Source: an uncultured Planctomycetia bacterium (lineage in GTDB: Bacteria; Planctomycetota; UBA1135; GCA-002686595). From it: a stretch of 34,682 nt of DNA. The notes under the pieces were generated by a model. The model saw only the letters and a program-made list of their open reading frames with translations, had not been told where the DNA came from and made no database searches. Positions 8,454 through 16,167 of this stretch are shown piece by piece. Within the stretch, counting starts at the first letter, position 1. The number at the start of each line of letters is the position of its first letter. A program made the translations under genes and the position numbers. The stretch is taken from assembly GCA_937952135.1 (NCBI GenBank), contig CALFYL010000179.1, positions 1-34,682 on the forward strand, written 5' to 3'.

Positions 8454-10556
8454 TCAGCGCGCGAGCTCGAGCGCCTCGAGCTCCTTCAAGCGGTCGCGCA
8501 TCTTCGCGGCGTCCTCGAAGCGCAGCTCTTCGGCGGCGTGCAGCATCTCGTCGCGCAGCTTCGCGATCTCGCCGCGCAACTTGCCCGTGTCCCAGCCGCG
8601 CGCCGGATCCTCCGCGACACGCGAAGCACCGAAGGCCGGGCCGTCGAGCTCGACGTAGTCCATGTCGTACAGCGCCTCGATCGAATCGCGGATCGGCTTG
8701 ATCACGGTCGTCGGCGTGATGCCGTGCTCGGCGTTGTACTTCGTCTGCAGCTTGCGTCGCCGCTCGACTTCGGCGCGCGTCGTGCGGATCGAGTCCGTCT
8801 CGCGGTCGGCGTACAGGATCACGCGGCCCTCGACGTTCCGCGCGGCGCGGCCGCAGGTCTGGATCAGCGACGTGGCCGAGCGCAGGAAGCCCTCCTTGTC
8901 GGCGTCGAGCACCGCGACGAGCGCGACCTCGGGCAGGTCCAGGCCTTCGCGCAACAGGTTGATGCCGACGAGCACGTCGAAGGCGCCGAGGCGCAGGTCG
9001 CGCAGGATCGCCGAGCGCTCGAGGGCGTCGATCTCCGAGTGCAGGTAGCGCACCTTCACGCCGAGCTCCTGGTAGTAGGTCGTCAGCTCCTCCGCCGAAC
9101 GCTTCGTGAGCGTCGTCACGAGCACGCGCCAGCCGGCCTTCACGGTCTTGCGGATCTCCGCGAGCAAGTCGTCGACCTGCGTCGCCGCAGTGCGCATTTC
9201 GATGGCGGGGTCGAGCAAGCCGGTGGGACGCACGATCTGTTCGGAGATCTTGCCGGCCGAGTGTTGCAGCTCGTAGGGGCCGGGCGTCGCCGAGATGTAG
9301 ATGCTCTGGCGGACGAGCTTCTCCCACTCCTCGAAGCGCAGCGGGCGGTTGTCGAGCGCGCTCGGCAGACGGAAGCCGTGCTCGACGAGCACTTCCTTGC
9401 GCGAGCGGTCGCCGCGGTACATCGCGCCGATCTGCGGCACCGAGACATGGCTCTCGTCGATGAACACGAGCCAGTCCTCGGGGAAGTAGTTGAGCAGCGT
9501 GAACGGCGGCTCGCCCGCGCGCCGGCCGTCCATGTAGCGCGAGTAGTTCTCGATGCCGTTGCACACGCCGGTGGCGCGCAGCATCTCGAGGTCGTGGCGC
9601 GCGCGCTGCTCGAGCCGTTGCGCCTCGAGCAGGCGCCCGCCGCGCTTGAGTTCCGCCAGGCGCTCCTCGAGCTCGACTTCGATGCCTTCGCACGCCTTCA
9701 GCAGCCGTTCCTGCGGCGCGACGTAATGGTTCGCGGGGTAGATCGTCGTCGAGCGAACGTCGCGCAACACCTCGCCGCGCAGCGGGTCCACTTCGACCAG
9801 CGCTTCGATCTCGTCGCCGAACAGCTCGACGCGCAACACCCGGTCTTCCTCGTAGGCCGGGAAGATCTCGATCACGTCGCCGCGCGCGCGGAAGGTGCCG
9901 CGCCGGAAGTCGTAGTTGTTGCGCGCGTACTGCATCTGGGTGAGGCGCCGCAGCAGCTCCTCGCGCTCGACCGAATCCCCCACCGCGAGCGGCAGCGCCA
10001 TCAACTGGTACGAATCCGGGTTGCCCAGGCCGTAGATGCACGAGACGGACGCGACGATCACCACGTCCTTGCGCTCGAGCAGCGAACGCGTCGCGCTGTT
10101 GCGCATGCGCTCGATGTTCTCGTTTCGGCTGGCGTCCTTTTCGATGAACGTGTCCGTCGAGGGCACGTACGCCTCGGGCTGGTAGTAGTCGTAGTAGCTG
10201 ACGAAGTACTCGACCGCGTTGTGCGGGAAGAGCTCCTTGAACTCCGAGTAGAGCTGCGCGGCGAGCGTCTTGTTCGGGCTCAGCACCAGCGCCGGTCGCC
10301 CGAGCTGCTCGATCGCGGCCGCCGTGGTGAAGGTCTTGCCCGATCCGGTGATCCCCAGCAGGGTCTGGTAGCGCGCGCCTTCGCGAGCGCGAGCGACGAG
10401 CTGCTCGATGGCGCGCGGCTGGTCGCCCGTGGGCTTGAAGGGGCACACCAGCTCGAACTGGCCTTCGGGCTTGGTGCGCGCCGGCAGCACGGGCGCGGGC
10501 TTGGGGACGGCGGCCCCGGCGGGCGGCTTGCGCGGAGGAGTGCGGCGTCGGGCCAT
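8454..10556 (-). CDS. uvrB: Excinuclease ABC subunit B
   Basis: UvrB receives damaged DNA from UvrA, verifies the lesion and recruits UvrC for dual incision. The 700-residue protein is full length and highly conserved: Walker A GITGSGKT (about 68-75), the damage-probing beta-hairpin YFVSYYDYYQPEAYVP (about 117-132), SVSCIYGLG, FIDESHV (Walker B), YISATPGPYE, the helicase motifs INLLREGLDLPEV and TCGRAARN, and a C-terminal UVR motif (LRDEMLHAAEELRFEDAAKMRDRL) for UvrC contact. A Pro/Arg-rich N-terminal extension of about 30 residues precedes the usual start of homology. The ATG at 10556 is the first in-frame start in a good context. It is convergent with the selenoprotein gene and divergent from the zinc-ribbon gene. 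No SOS-box-like palindrome was recognised upstream. Confidence 0.97.
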   Translation of the reverse strand: MARRRTPPRKPPAGAAVPKPAPVLPARTKPEGQFELVCPFKPTGDQPRAIEQLVARAREGARYQTLLGITGSGKTFTTAAAIEQLGRPALVLSPNKTLAAQLYSEFKELFPHNAVEYFVSYYDYYQPEAYVPSTDTFIEKDASRNENIERMRNSATRSLLERKDVVIVASVSCIYGLGNPDSYQLMALPLAVGDSVEREELLRRLTQMQYARNNYDFRRGTFRARGDVIEIFPAYEEDRVLRVELFGDEIEALVEVDPLRGEVLRDVRSTTIYPANHYVAPQERLLKACEGIEVELEERLAELKRGGRLLEAQRLEQRARHDLEMLRATGVCNGIENYSRYMDGRRAGEPPFTLLNYFPEDWLVFIDESHVSVPQIGAMYRGDRSRKEVLVEHGFRLPSALDNRPLRFEEWEKLVRQSIYISATPGPYELQHSAGKISEQIVRPTGLLDPAIEMRTAATQVDDLLAEIRKTVKAGWRVLVTTLTKRSAEELTTYYQELGVKVRYLHSEIDALERSAILRDLRLGAFDVLVGINLLREGLDLPEVALVAVLDADKEGFLRSATSLIQTCGRAARNVEGRVILYADRETDSIRTTRAEVERRRKLQTKYNAEHGITPTTVIKPIRDSIEALYDMDYVELDGPAFGASRVAEDPARGWDTGKLRGEIAKLRDEMLHAAEELRFEDAAKMRDRLKELEALELAR

Positions 10557-10696
10557 GCGGAGTGGATGCTAACCCAGCGGCACTTCCGTTCCGCGCCGCG
10601 CCGGTCGGCGTTATCCTCAAAGGTCACGTTGCCGCTCGCGTCGAGCGCGGTACACGCTGCCGGCCGACGAACCTCTCGAGCCCCACCCACGCGCCC

Positions 10697-11935
10697 ATGC
10701 TGATCGAATGCACCTTCTGCCACGCCACGGCCAAGTTCCCCGACAGCAAGGAGGGCGCGAAGGTCAAGTGCGGCGAGTGCGGAAAGGTGTACGTGGCCCG
10801 TGAGAAGGGCGCGAAGAAGGGTGCGACGAACTCGACGCCCTACGTGATCGGCGGCGCGGTGCTCGTCGCGATCGCGGTGGTGTTCTTCATCGCCAACAGC
10901 CGCAAGCCGGCGCAGGTGCCCACCGTCGTGAAGGCGACCGCGCCGGTCGACGAGCCGAAGATCGATCGCACGGGCTGGAACTCCGAGCTGGTGAAGATCG
11001 TGCGCGACGTGTACGAGGCCGCGGTTCAGAGCAACGACTACAAGATCGCGGGGCTGCTCGACGCGCCGCGCATCCTCGAGCGCTGGCGCGCGACGCCCGA
11101 GCGCGCGTCGATGCCGGCCTGGTCCGAGATGACCACCGAGGACCGCGACAACGTGAAGAACGAAGTCGTGCAGCTCTTCACGAAGGGCGAGGGCGAGTTC
11201 GCGATCGCCCAATGGCTGCCGTTCGAAGGCACGGTCGAGGTCGAGGGCGATGAAGTGTCGGTGGTGCGCCTCAAGGTGCGCGGACGCCACGAGGCGAACA
11301 TGGTCGAGACCATGACCCTCGACTGGAAGCTCGCCAAGGACAAGGACGGCAAGTGGAAGCTGTTCGACTGGGAACGCTACATCTCGCCGCAGGAGAAGCG
11401 TTCGTCGGGCGGGCTCGCCGCGAAGGGCGTCGAGAAGGTCAAGCTCGAGGACGGCGGCTTCATCTACCAGGCCGATCCGCGTCCGCTGCCGCACCTCGAC
11501 GACACGCCGCCCGAGATGCGCACGAAGATCGACAGCGCGGTCGAGCGCTTCCTCGACTTCAATTCGCGTCCGCGCGAGCGCACGCTGGCGCGCGAGGAGC
11601 TGATCGAGATCGGCAAGCCCGCGCTGCCGATCCTTCTCACGAAGATGTACGAGTTCAAGATCGTCGACGACGAGTCGCTGGCGAAGGTCGCCAACGTGCA
11701 CTCGGTGCTGCGCGACATCACCGGCTACCAGCAGGCCTTCAGCGTCACGAGCTTTTCGCCCGACAGCGACCAGAAGCGCGAGATGGCCGTGAAGGCCTGG
11801 TTCGCGTGGTACCTGCGCAAGGGCGAGCGCTTCGAGGAGAAGAAGGAAGGCACGGACGCCCTCGAAGGTCTGATCGTGCCCACGGAAAAAGAGAAGCGCG
11901 AGATGGAGCGCGACGCGCAGCGCAGCGGCGGCTGA
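10697..11935 (+). CDS. Zinc-ribbon membrane-anchored protein (MJ0042-type finger), paralog 1
   Basis: The protein has 412 residues. The N-terminus is a zinc ribbon with C5-x2-C8 and C25-x2-C28 (ECTFCHATAKFP...VKCGECGKVY), the form common at the N-termini of planctomycetal proteins. A single transmembrane helix follows at about 49-67 (IGGAVLVAIAVVFFIA), so the finger is probably cytoplasmic and the remaining ~340 residues outside. Residues about 85-240 form a mixed domain I do not recognise. Residues about 275-385 contain LIEIGKPALPILLTKM, VLRDITGY and AVKAWFAWYL, a HEAT-like helical stretch shared with the next gene. The same frame is open further upstream, but the ATG at 10697 is where protein-like sequence begins. 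No Shine-Dalgarno precedes it; the leader is C-rich. Function unknown. Confidence 0.8.
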   Translation: MLIECTFCHATAKFPDSKEGAKVKCGECGKVYVAREKGAKKGATNSTPYVIGGAVLVAIAVVFFIANSRKPAQVPTVVKATAPVDEPKIDRTGWNSELVKIVRDVYEAAVQSNDYKIAGLLDAPRILERWRATPERASMPAWSEMTTEDRDNVKNEVVQLFTKGEGEFAIAQWLPFEGTVEVEGDEVSVVRLKVRGRHEANMVETMTLDWKLAKDKDGKWKLFDWERYISPQEKRSSGGLAAKGVEKVKLEDGGFIYQADPRPLPHLDDTPPEMRTKIDSAVERFLDFNSRPRERTLAREELIEIGKPALPILLTKMYEFKIVDDESLAKVANVHSVLRDITGYQQAFSVTSFSPDSDQKREMAVKAWFAWYLRKGERFEEKKEGTDALEGLIVPTEKEKREMERDAQRSGG

Positions 11936-12091
11936 GCCGCACGCGCGCGACGCTCCACACCGCCAGGACCCGCCGCTCCCCATTCACGGCCGCGCCCAAC
12001 GCTCCCCGCCGCGCGCCCGCACCGACGTTCGACGTTTTCATCCCCACGCCCGCCCCCGGCCCGAGAATCGAGACCTCTCTCCCCTTCCGCC

Positions 12092-13504
12092 ATGGATTAC
12101 CGTCAAGGCGTTTGCACGAGCTGCCAGAACTCCTTCAAGGTCCCCGCGACCTTCGTCCAAAACCGAGCCAAGTGCCCCAAGTGCGGCGGCGTGGTCGAGA
12201 TCGGACCCGTCCAGAGCGGCGGAGCCCCCGCTGTTGCGCCGACGGCTCCCCCTGCGGCGCCGGTGGTCGCCGCCGCCAGTGAGGCGACGCCCGCGAGCGC
12301 GCCGCCCGCGCCCGCGAAGGTGCCGGCCAAGCTCCCGACTCCGGTCGTCGCCCCGGCGAGCGCCGCGCCGGCGCCCGCGAAGGCGCCCACTCCGAGGCCC
12401 GCCGTGGCTGCGGCGCCCCCCGCGAAACCGGTGGTTGCCGCGAAGCCGGTCGTTGCCGCGAAGCCCGCGACGGCGCCGAAGCCCGTCGCCGCCGCAAAGC
12501 CTGCGTCGCCGGCGTCGAAGCCCACAGCGTCGCCCGCGAAGCCCGCGGCTGCCGCGGCGAAGCCGAGCGTGCGCGCGTCGGCCGAGGCTGCGGCCGCGAA
12601 GGTCAAGTCGGGCGGCGGCGGCCGCAGTCGCGACCGCGACCAGGACGACGAGGGCGATTCGCGCAAGCGTCGCGGAGGCGCGCCGAAGAAGAAGAGCCTC
12701 GCTCCGATCCTCGGCAGCCTCGTCGTGCTGCTCGTGGTCCTCGGCGGCGCGGGCTGGTACTTCCTGGTGAAGCGCCCGGCGGACCAAGAGGCCGCGCGCA
12801 CCGCTGCGGCGGCAGCCGACGACGCGCGCCGCGCCGCGCTGCTCGGCGGCGCTCAAGGCTCGAGTGTGGCGGCCGCCGAGAAGTCGGCGCCGAGCGCCGA
12901 GGAAACGGCTGCGGCCGAGAAGGCTGCCGCCGACAAGGCTGCAGCCGACGCGGCGGCTTCGAAGGAAGCGGCCGACGCCGCGAAGGACACCAAGCCCGCC
13001 GACTCGAAGCCCGCGGCCAAGGAAGTGGTCGACGACATCGACCTGCGCGATCTGCCGGAGCTGGGCAAGTACTCGAAGTCGAGCGACGAGGAGTGGGCGA
13101 ACGTCGTCGAGCTCGCCAAGACCTACGTCGATCTGGACGCGGGCGCGCGCAGCGGCCGCGCCGGCCGCCAGCTCGAGGAGATCGGCCGCGCCGCCTTCCC
13201 GGCGTTGCTGAACCAGTTCCGCGTGCTGAACCTCTCGGACGAGAACGACTTCCGCAAGGGCGACATGATCCAGCGCTCGCTCGAGAAGATCTGCAAGGGC
13301 AAGAACTACGGTTGGAACTACGACGGCGACGTCGCGGGCGTCGTCTACAACAAGAAGGCCATCAAGAAGTGGTTCTCCACCTGGGAGACGGCCGGCGAGG
13401 ACGACGAACAGTGGGCCGGGTTGACGAAGCAAACCGTCAAGCCCGCCGAGCCCGAGGAAGGCGCGAAGAAGCCCGAGGAATCGGGTTCGCTCGACGACTT
13501 CTGA
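12092..13504 (+). CDS. Zinc-ribbon membrane-anchored protein with Ala/Pro/Lys linker, paralog 2
   Basis: The protein has 470 residues and the same layout as its upstream neighbour. The zinc ribbon is C8-x2-C11 and C28-x2-C31 with the identical 16-residue spacing between the pairs. A long Ala/Pro/Lys linker (about 45-175) with VVAAKP-type repeats follows, then a basic patch and a transmembrane helix (about 204-226), then an Ala-rich charged segment and a C-terminal domain (about 310-440). That domain contains QLEEIGRAAFPALLNQF, SLEKICKGKNYGWNY and AIKKWFSTWE, which line up with LIEIGKPALPILLTKM, VLRDITGYQQAFSV and AVKAWFAWYL of the first paralog. The two genes therefore arose by duplication. 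They are 156 nt apart and may be cotranscribed, although each has its own C-rich, Shine-Dalgarno-less leader. A strong terminator follows. Function unknown. Confidence 0.8.
   Translation: MDYRQGVCTSCQNSFKVPATFVQNRAKCPKCGGVVEIGPVQSGGAPAVAPTAPPAAPVVAAASEATPASAPPAPAKVPAKLPTPVVAPASAAPAPAKAPTPRPAVAAAPPAKPVVAAKPVVAAKPATAPKPVAAAKPASPASKPTASPAKPAAAAAKPSVRASAEAAAAKVKSGGGGRSRDRDQDDEGDSRKRRGGAPKKKSLAPILGSLVVLLVVLGGAGWYFLVKRPADQEAARTAAAAADDARRAALLGGAQGSSVAAAEKSAPSAEETAAAEKAAADKAAADAAASKEAADAAKDTKPADSKPAAKEVVDDIDLRDLPELGKYSKSSDEEWANVVELAKTYVDLDAGARSGRAGRQLEEIGRAAFPALLNQFRVLNLSDENDFRKGDMIQRSLEKICKGKNYGWNYDGDVAGVVYNKKAIKKWFSTWETAGEDDEQWAGLTKQTVKPAEPEEGAKKPEESGSLDDF
12418..12565 (+). repeat. Degenerate tandem repeat encoding Ala/Lys/Pro linker
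   Basis: Imperfect units of about 15-18 bp, such as GTTGCCGCGAAGCC, recur with small variation inside the linker of the second zinc-ribbon gene and encode VVAAKP/ATAPKP/VAAAKP-like hexads. It looks like slippage-driven growth of a flexible, positively charged spacer on the cytoplasmic side. Confidence 0.6.
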
Positions 13505-13529
13505 GCCGCGCACCCCAGCGCGTGAATGC

Positions 13530-13567
13530 GAGCAGCACGCTGCGCCTCCGGGCGCCGCGTGCTGCTC
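13530..13567. terminator. Bidirectional hairpin terminator after the zinc-ribbon gene pair
   Basis: Bases 13530-13546 pair with 13551-13567 over 17 positions with one mismatch, closed by a TCCG tetraloop (13547-13550). It lies between the convergent zinc-ribbon gene and the NIL-domain gene and has no long T-run. Its strength and position support a shared terminator. Confidence 0.75.
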
Positions 13568-13592
13568 CAGTCATCGGGGCTCGCGTGCGCCG

Positions 13593-13823
13593 CTAGTCCT
13601 TCATGTCGTCGACGCGCACGCCTCGCTCGCGCAGGTACGCGACGGAGCGATCGATCGCGTCCTCCTGGCCCTCGATCTCGACCGCGACCAGGGCGAGCGT
13701 GTCGGTGATGCTCGCGGCGCGGATGTTCGGAATCACCCCGAACTTCACCCCCAGCGTGTAGCTCACGATCGGCTCGCTGATCAGGTGTTGAGGGAAGGTG
13801 CAGAAGTACTTGCGGATGGCCAT
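13593..13823 (-). CDS. Stand-alone NIL/ACT-like domain protein
   Basis: The protein has 76 residues and is essentially one domain: RKYFCTFP at the start, EPIVSYTLGVKFGVIPNIRAASI in the middle, LALVAVEIEG and then a helix with ERGVRVDDM. This pattern (beta strand, helix, a gap before a VIPNI-like turn, then VEIEG and a final helix) resembles the NIL domain. That ACT-like ligand-binding fold is found at the C-terminus of the MetN ABC ATPase and in some ferredoxins. Here it stands alone, with no ATPase or iron-sulfur part. The frame is open far upstream, but the ATG at 13823 marks the start of protein-like sequence. It lies 44 nt downstream of a membrane-protein gene and probably shares its transcript. 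The ligand is unknown. Confidence 0.8.
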   Translation of the reverse strand: MAIRKYFCTFPQHLISEPIVSYTLGVKFGVIPNIRAASITDTLALVAVEIEGQEDAIDRSVAYLRERGVRVDDMKD

Positions 13824-13867
13824 GGGAGTGCGGCGCGCCGAGGTCGGCGGCCAGGTGAGCTTCGGGA

Positions 13868-14557
13868 TCAGGTCCGCGCGCCAGGTTGGCGGCGCGCGAG
13901 GACCTCGACCGCGGCCCAGGCGGAGTATCCCAACAAAAGGCACGTCGGACCAGCTTGCACGCCGCTCCACGCGGCGCGCTCGAAGCGGTCGGTCTGCAGC
14001 GTGTCGTACAGGAAGCCATGGCGCATCCAGTCGAGACCGGCGCACTCGACGACGAGCGTCACAGGCGCGAGGTCGAGAAGCGCCGACGCAAGTTCCGGCG
14101 GCCACGGCGAGCCCAGCGCTCCGGGCGCCCACGCGGCGGCGTTCAGCGCGGTCGCGCCGAGGGCGACGTAGTAGGGCGCCTGCGACGTGCGTTCGGCGCG
14201 AAAGCGGCCGAGCGCGCCGCCGAGAGCGAACAGCCCCATCCAAGCGGCGGCTGCCCAAAGCGGCGTCGGCGCGATGCGCGGCGAGTCGGTGGAAGCCCAC
14301 ACGAGCGCGAGCGTCCAGGCCGCGGGCGCGGCGAGGCCGTAGGTCCAGGGAGTGAGCCGCAAGCGGCCGGCGAGTGCGCCGGCGAGCGGCGCGGCGATGC
14401 CCGCCCAGACCATGGCGAACAGCGGGTCGGCCCCGGCGCGCGGGCCAGGCGGATCGAGGGCCCCCGCGCCGAGCGCCCCGAGCGACGCGAGCACGAGCGT
14501 CCACGTCAGGCTGCGCAAGGCTTGGCGCTCCGTGGCGGTCTTCGTTTCCGGCGTCAT
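13868..14557 (-). CDS. Hypothetical polytopic membrane protein
   Basis: The protein has 229 residues and is dominated by hydrophobic Ala/Leu/Trp-rich stretches: about 14-35, 45-63, 75-90, 100-118, 128-147 and 195-215, so four to six membrane helices. I recognise no family. A few polar motifs lie between the helices (FRAERTSQAPYY and LDWMRHGFLYDTLQTDRFERAAW), the second probably a conserved loop. I used the ATG at 14557; a GTG at 14569 would add four residues, and neither has a strong ribosome site. It precedes the NIL-domain gene on the same strand and is divergent from the flippase. It could work with its NIL neighbour as a small-molecule sensing or transport pair, but that is only inferred from position. 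Confidence 0.6.
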   Translation of the reverse strand: MTPETKTATERQALRSLTWTLVLASLGALGAGALDPPGPRAGADPLFAMVWAGIAAPLAGALAGRLRLTPWTYGLAAPAAWTLALVWASTDSPRIAPTPLWAAAAWMGLFALGGALGRFRAERTSQAPYYVALGATALNAAAWAPGALGSPWPPELASALLDLAPVTLVVECAGLDWMRHGFLYDTLQTDRFERAAWSGVQAGPTCLLLGYSAWAAVEVLARRQPGART

Positions 14558-14871
14558 CGCGGGGTTCACACCTGGGGGCTCGAGTCGTGCGCCGCGGCGT
14601 GAGTCTTCGCGCGGTGCGTTGCCGGGGGCTTCGATGCGGGGGCTCCGTCGCGGACCACGGCTCCGGGTGAGCTCGCACGCACTTCGCTGCCCCCCCGCGG
14701 CTGTTGTACCGTTCCTCCGCGCGGACTTCGCGTCGCAGCCTCGAGCGGGACCGCGCGCCAGCGGCGCCCGAGCGTCCCCCCCACACTTCCCCGGCCCTTG
14801 CTCCCCGACGTTCGAACCTCCCTGCGCCGCGCGCGGCTCGTTGCGAGCCGGCGTCCGAGTCGTCCGCCGCG
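14558..14871. other. Divergent intergenic region, membrane protein / flippase
   Basis: About 314 bp between divergent genes, so promoters for both directions are expected. Open frames cross it on both strands, but their products are Arg/Pro/Ser-rich and not protein-like. I see no clear -10/-35, hairpin or repeat. Confidence 0.4.
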
Positions 14872-16167
14872 ATGAGCGCGCCGACTTCGCTTCGGGCGCG
14901 CCTCGGCGCCCCCCTCGCGGGCAAGTTCCAGCGCGACGCGCTGTGGAACTTCGCGAGCGTCGCCGTGCTCGGCCTGTGCGGCTACGGGCTCAACTTCCTG
15001 ATCGGCCGCTTCTACGGTTCTGCGCCGCTCGGCGTGTTCAACCAGGTGCTGGCGGCCTACGTCTTCTTCTCGCAAGCGGCCGTCGGCGGGATCAATCTGT
15101 CCGTCCTGCGCGCCGTGAGCGAGCACCGTGAGGACCGCTCGCGGGTGGCGACGATCATCGCCGGTTCGCTCCCGCCGACCTTCGCGCTCGCGACGCTCTT
15201 CACGCTCGCGTTCTACTTCGCGCGCCACGCCGTCGCGGATCTGCTCGACAGCCCCGGCGTCGCCGAAGGCATGGCCGCGGCCGCGCCCGGACTGTTCTTC
15301 TTCGCGCTCAACAAGGTGGGCATGTCGGTGGTGAACGCCGCGCAGCGCATGCGCGCTTTCGCGATCTACACCTCGCTGCGCTACGTGCTGATGGTCGTCG
15401 GGCTCGGCGTCGCGGCCTGGAGCGGCATGGGCGCCGATCGGCTCGCGTTCCTGTTCACTTTCGCCGAGGGTCTGCTGTTCGTTCCGCTCGCGATCGAGGT
15501 CGCGCGCCAGATGGCGGCGCCGATCGCATCGACGTGGCGCGCGTGGAGGCGCGAGCACCTGGTGTACGGAGTCAAGAGCGCCGGTGCGGGCATGCTGATG
15601 GAGCTCAACTCGCGCATCGACGTGCTGATGCTCGGCTTCTTCCTCGCCGACGGCCCGGTCGGCGTGTACAGCTTCGCCGCGCTCGTCGCGGAGGGCGTGT
15701 TCCAATTGCTCGTCGTACTCCAGAACAACTACAACCCGCGGCTTGCGGAGCTCCTCGCCGCGGGTCGCATCGCGGAACTCGAGGTGGTGGTCGCGAAGGG
15801 CAAGCGCCTCACCTATGCGTTGATGTTCGTCGTCGGCGCCGCCACGCTCGCGGTGTTCCCCGTGTTCCTCTGGCTGCTGGATCGCGAGGAGTTCGCCGCG
15901 GGCTGGATCCCGCTGGCGGCGCTCGTGGGCGGCATCGTCGCGATCTCGGGCTTCATGCCGTTCCTGCACACGCTGCTGATGGCGAACCGTCCCGCGTGGC
16001 ACACACGCCTCATGGCGAGCGTCGTGATCGTCAACGTCTTCCTCAACGGCGTGTTGATTCCTTTCTACGGGCTCGTCGGCGCCGCGGCGGCGACCGCGGT
16101 CGCGATGACCTGGTCGGTCGTCGCGTTGCGCCTCGTCGTGCGCCGTGAAGTAGGTTTGCGACTGTGA
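14872..16167 (+). CDS. Oligosaccharide flippase of the Wzx/MATE-like superfamily
   Basis: The protein has 431 residues with roughly 12 predicted membrane helices. The opening is typical of polysaccharide flippases: a short basic N-terminus, FQRDALWNFASVAVLGLCGYGLNFLIGRFYG, then LGVFNQVLAAYVFFSQAAVGG. A second half follows, in which ELNSRIDVLMLGFFLADGPVGVYSFAALVAEG is the usual central hallmark. Such proteins move lipid-linked sugars from the cytoplasmic to the outer face of the membrane. I placed the start at the ATG at 14872; upstream in-frame sequence is Arg/Pro-rich and not protein-like. The stop overlaps the start of the next gene (GTGA), showing translational coupling to a GT39-like glycosyltransferase, which fits a flippase supplying substrate to an outer-face sugar transferase. 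Confidence 0.88.
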   Translation: MSAPTSLRARLGAPLAGKFQRDALWNFASVAVLGLCGYGLNFLIGRFYGSAPLGVFNQVLAAYVFFSQAAVGGINLSVLRAVSEHREDRSRVATIIAGSLPPTFALATLFTLAFYFARHAVADLLDSPGVAEGMAAAAPGLFFFALNKVGMSVVNAAQRMRAFAIYTSLRYVLMVVGLGVAAWSGMGADRLAFLFTFAEGLLFVPLAIEVARQMAAPIASTWRAWRREHLVYGVKSAGAGMLMELNSRIDVLMLGFFLADGPVGVYSFAALVAEGVFQLLVVLQNNYNPRLAELLAAGRIAELEVVVAKGKRLTYALMFVVGAATLAVFPVFLWLLDREEFAAGWIPLAALVGGIVAISGFMPFLHTLLMANRPAWHTRLMASVVIVNVFLNGVLIPFYGLVGAAAATAVAMTWSVVALRLVVRREVGLRL

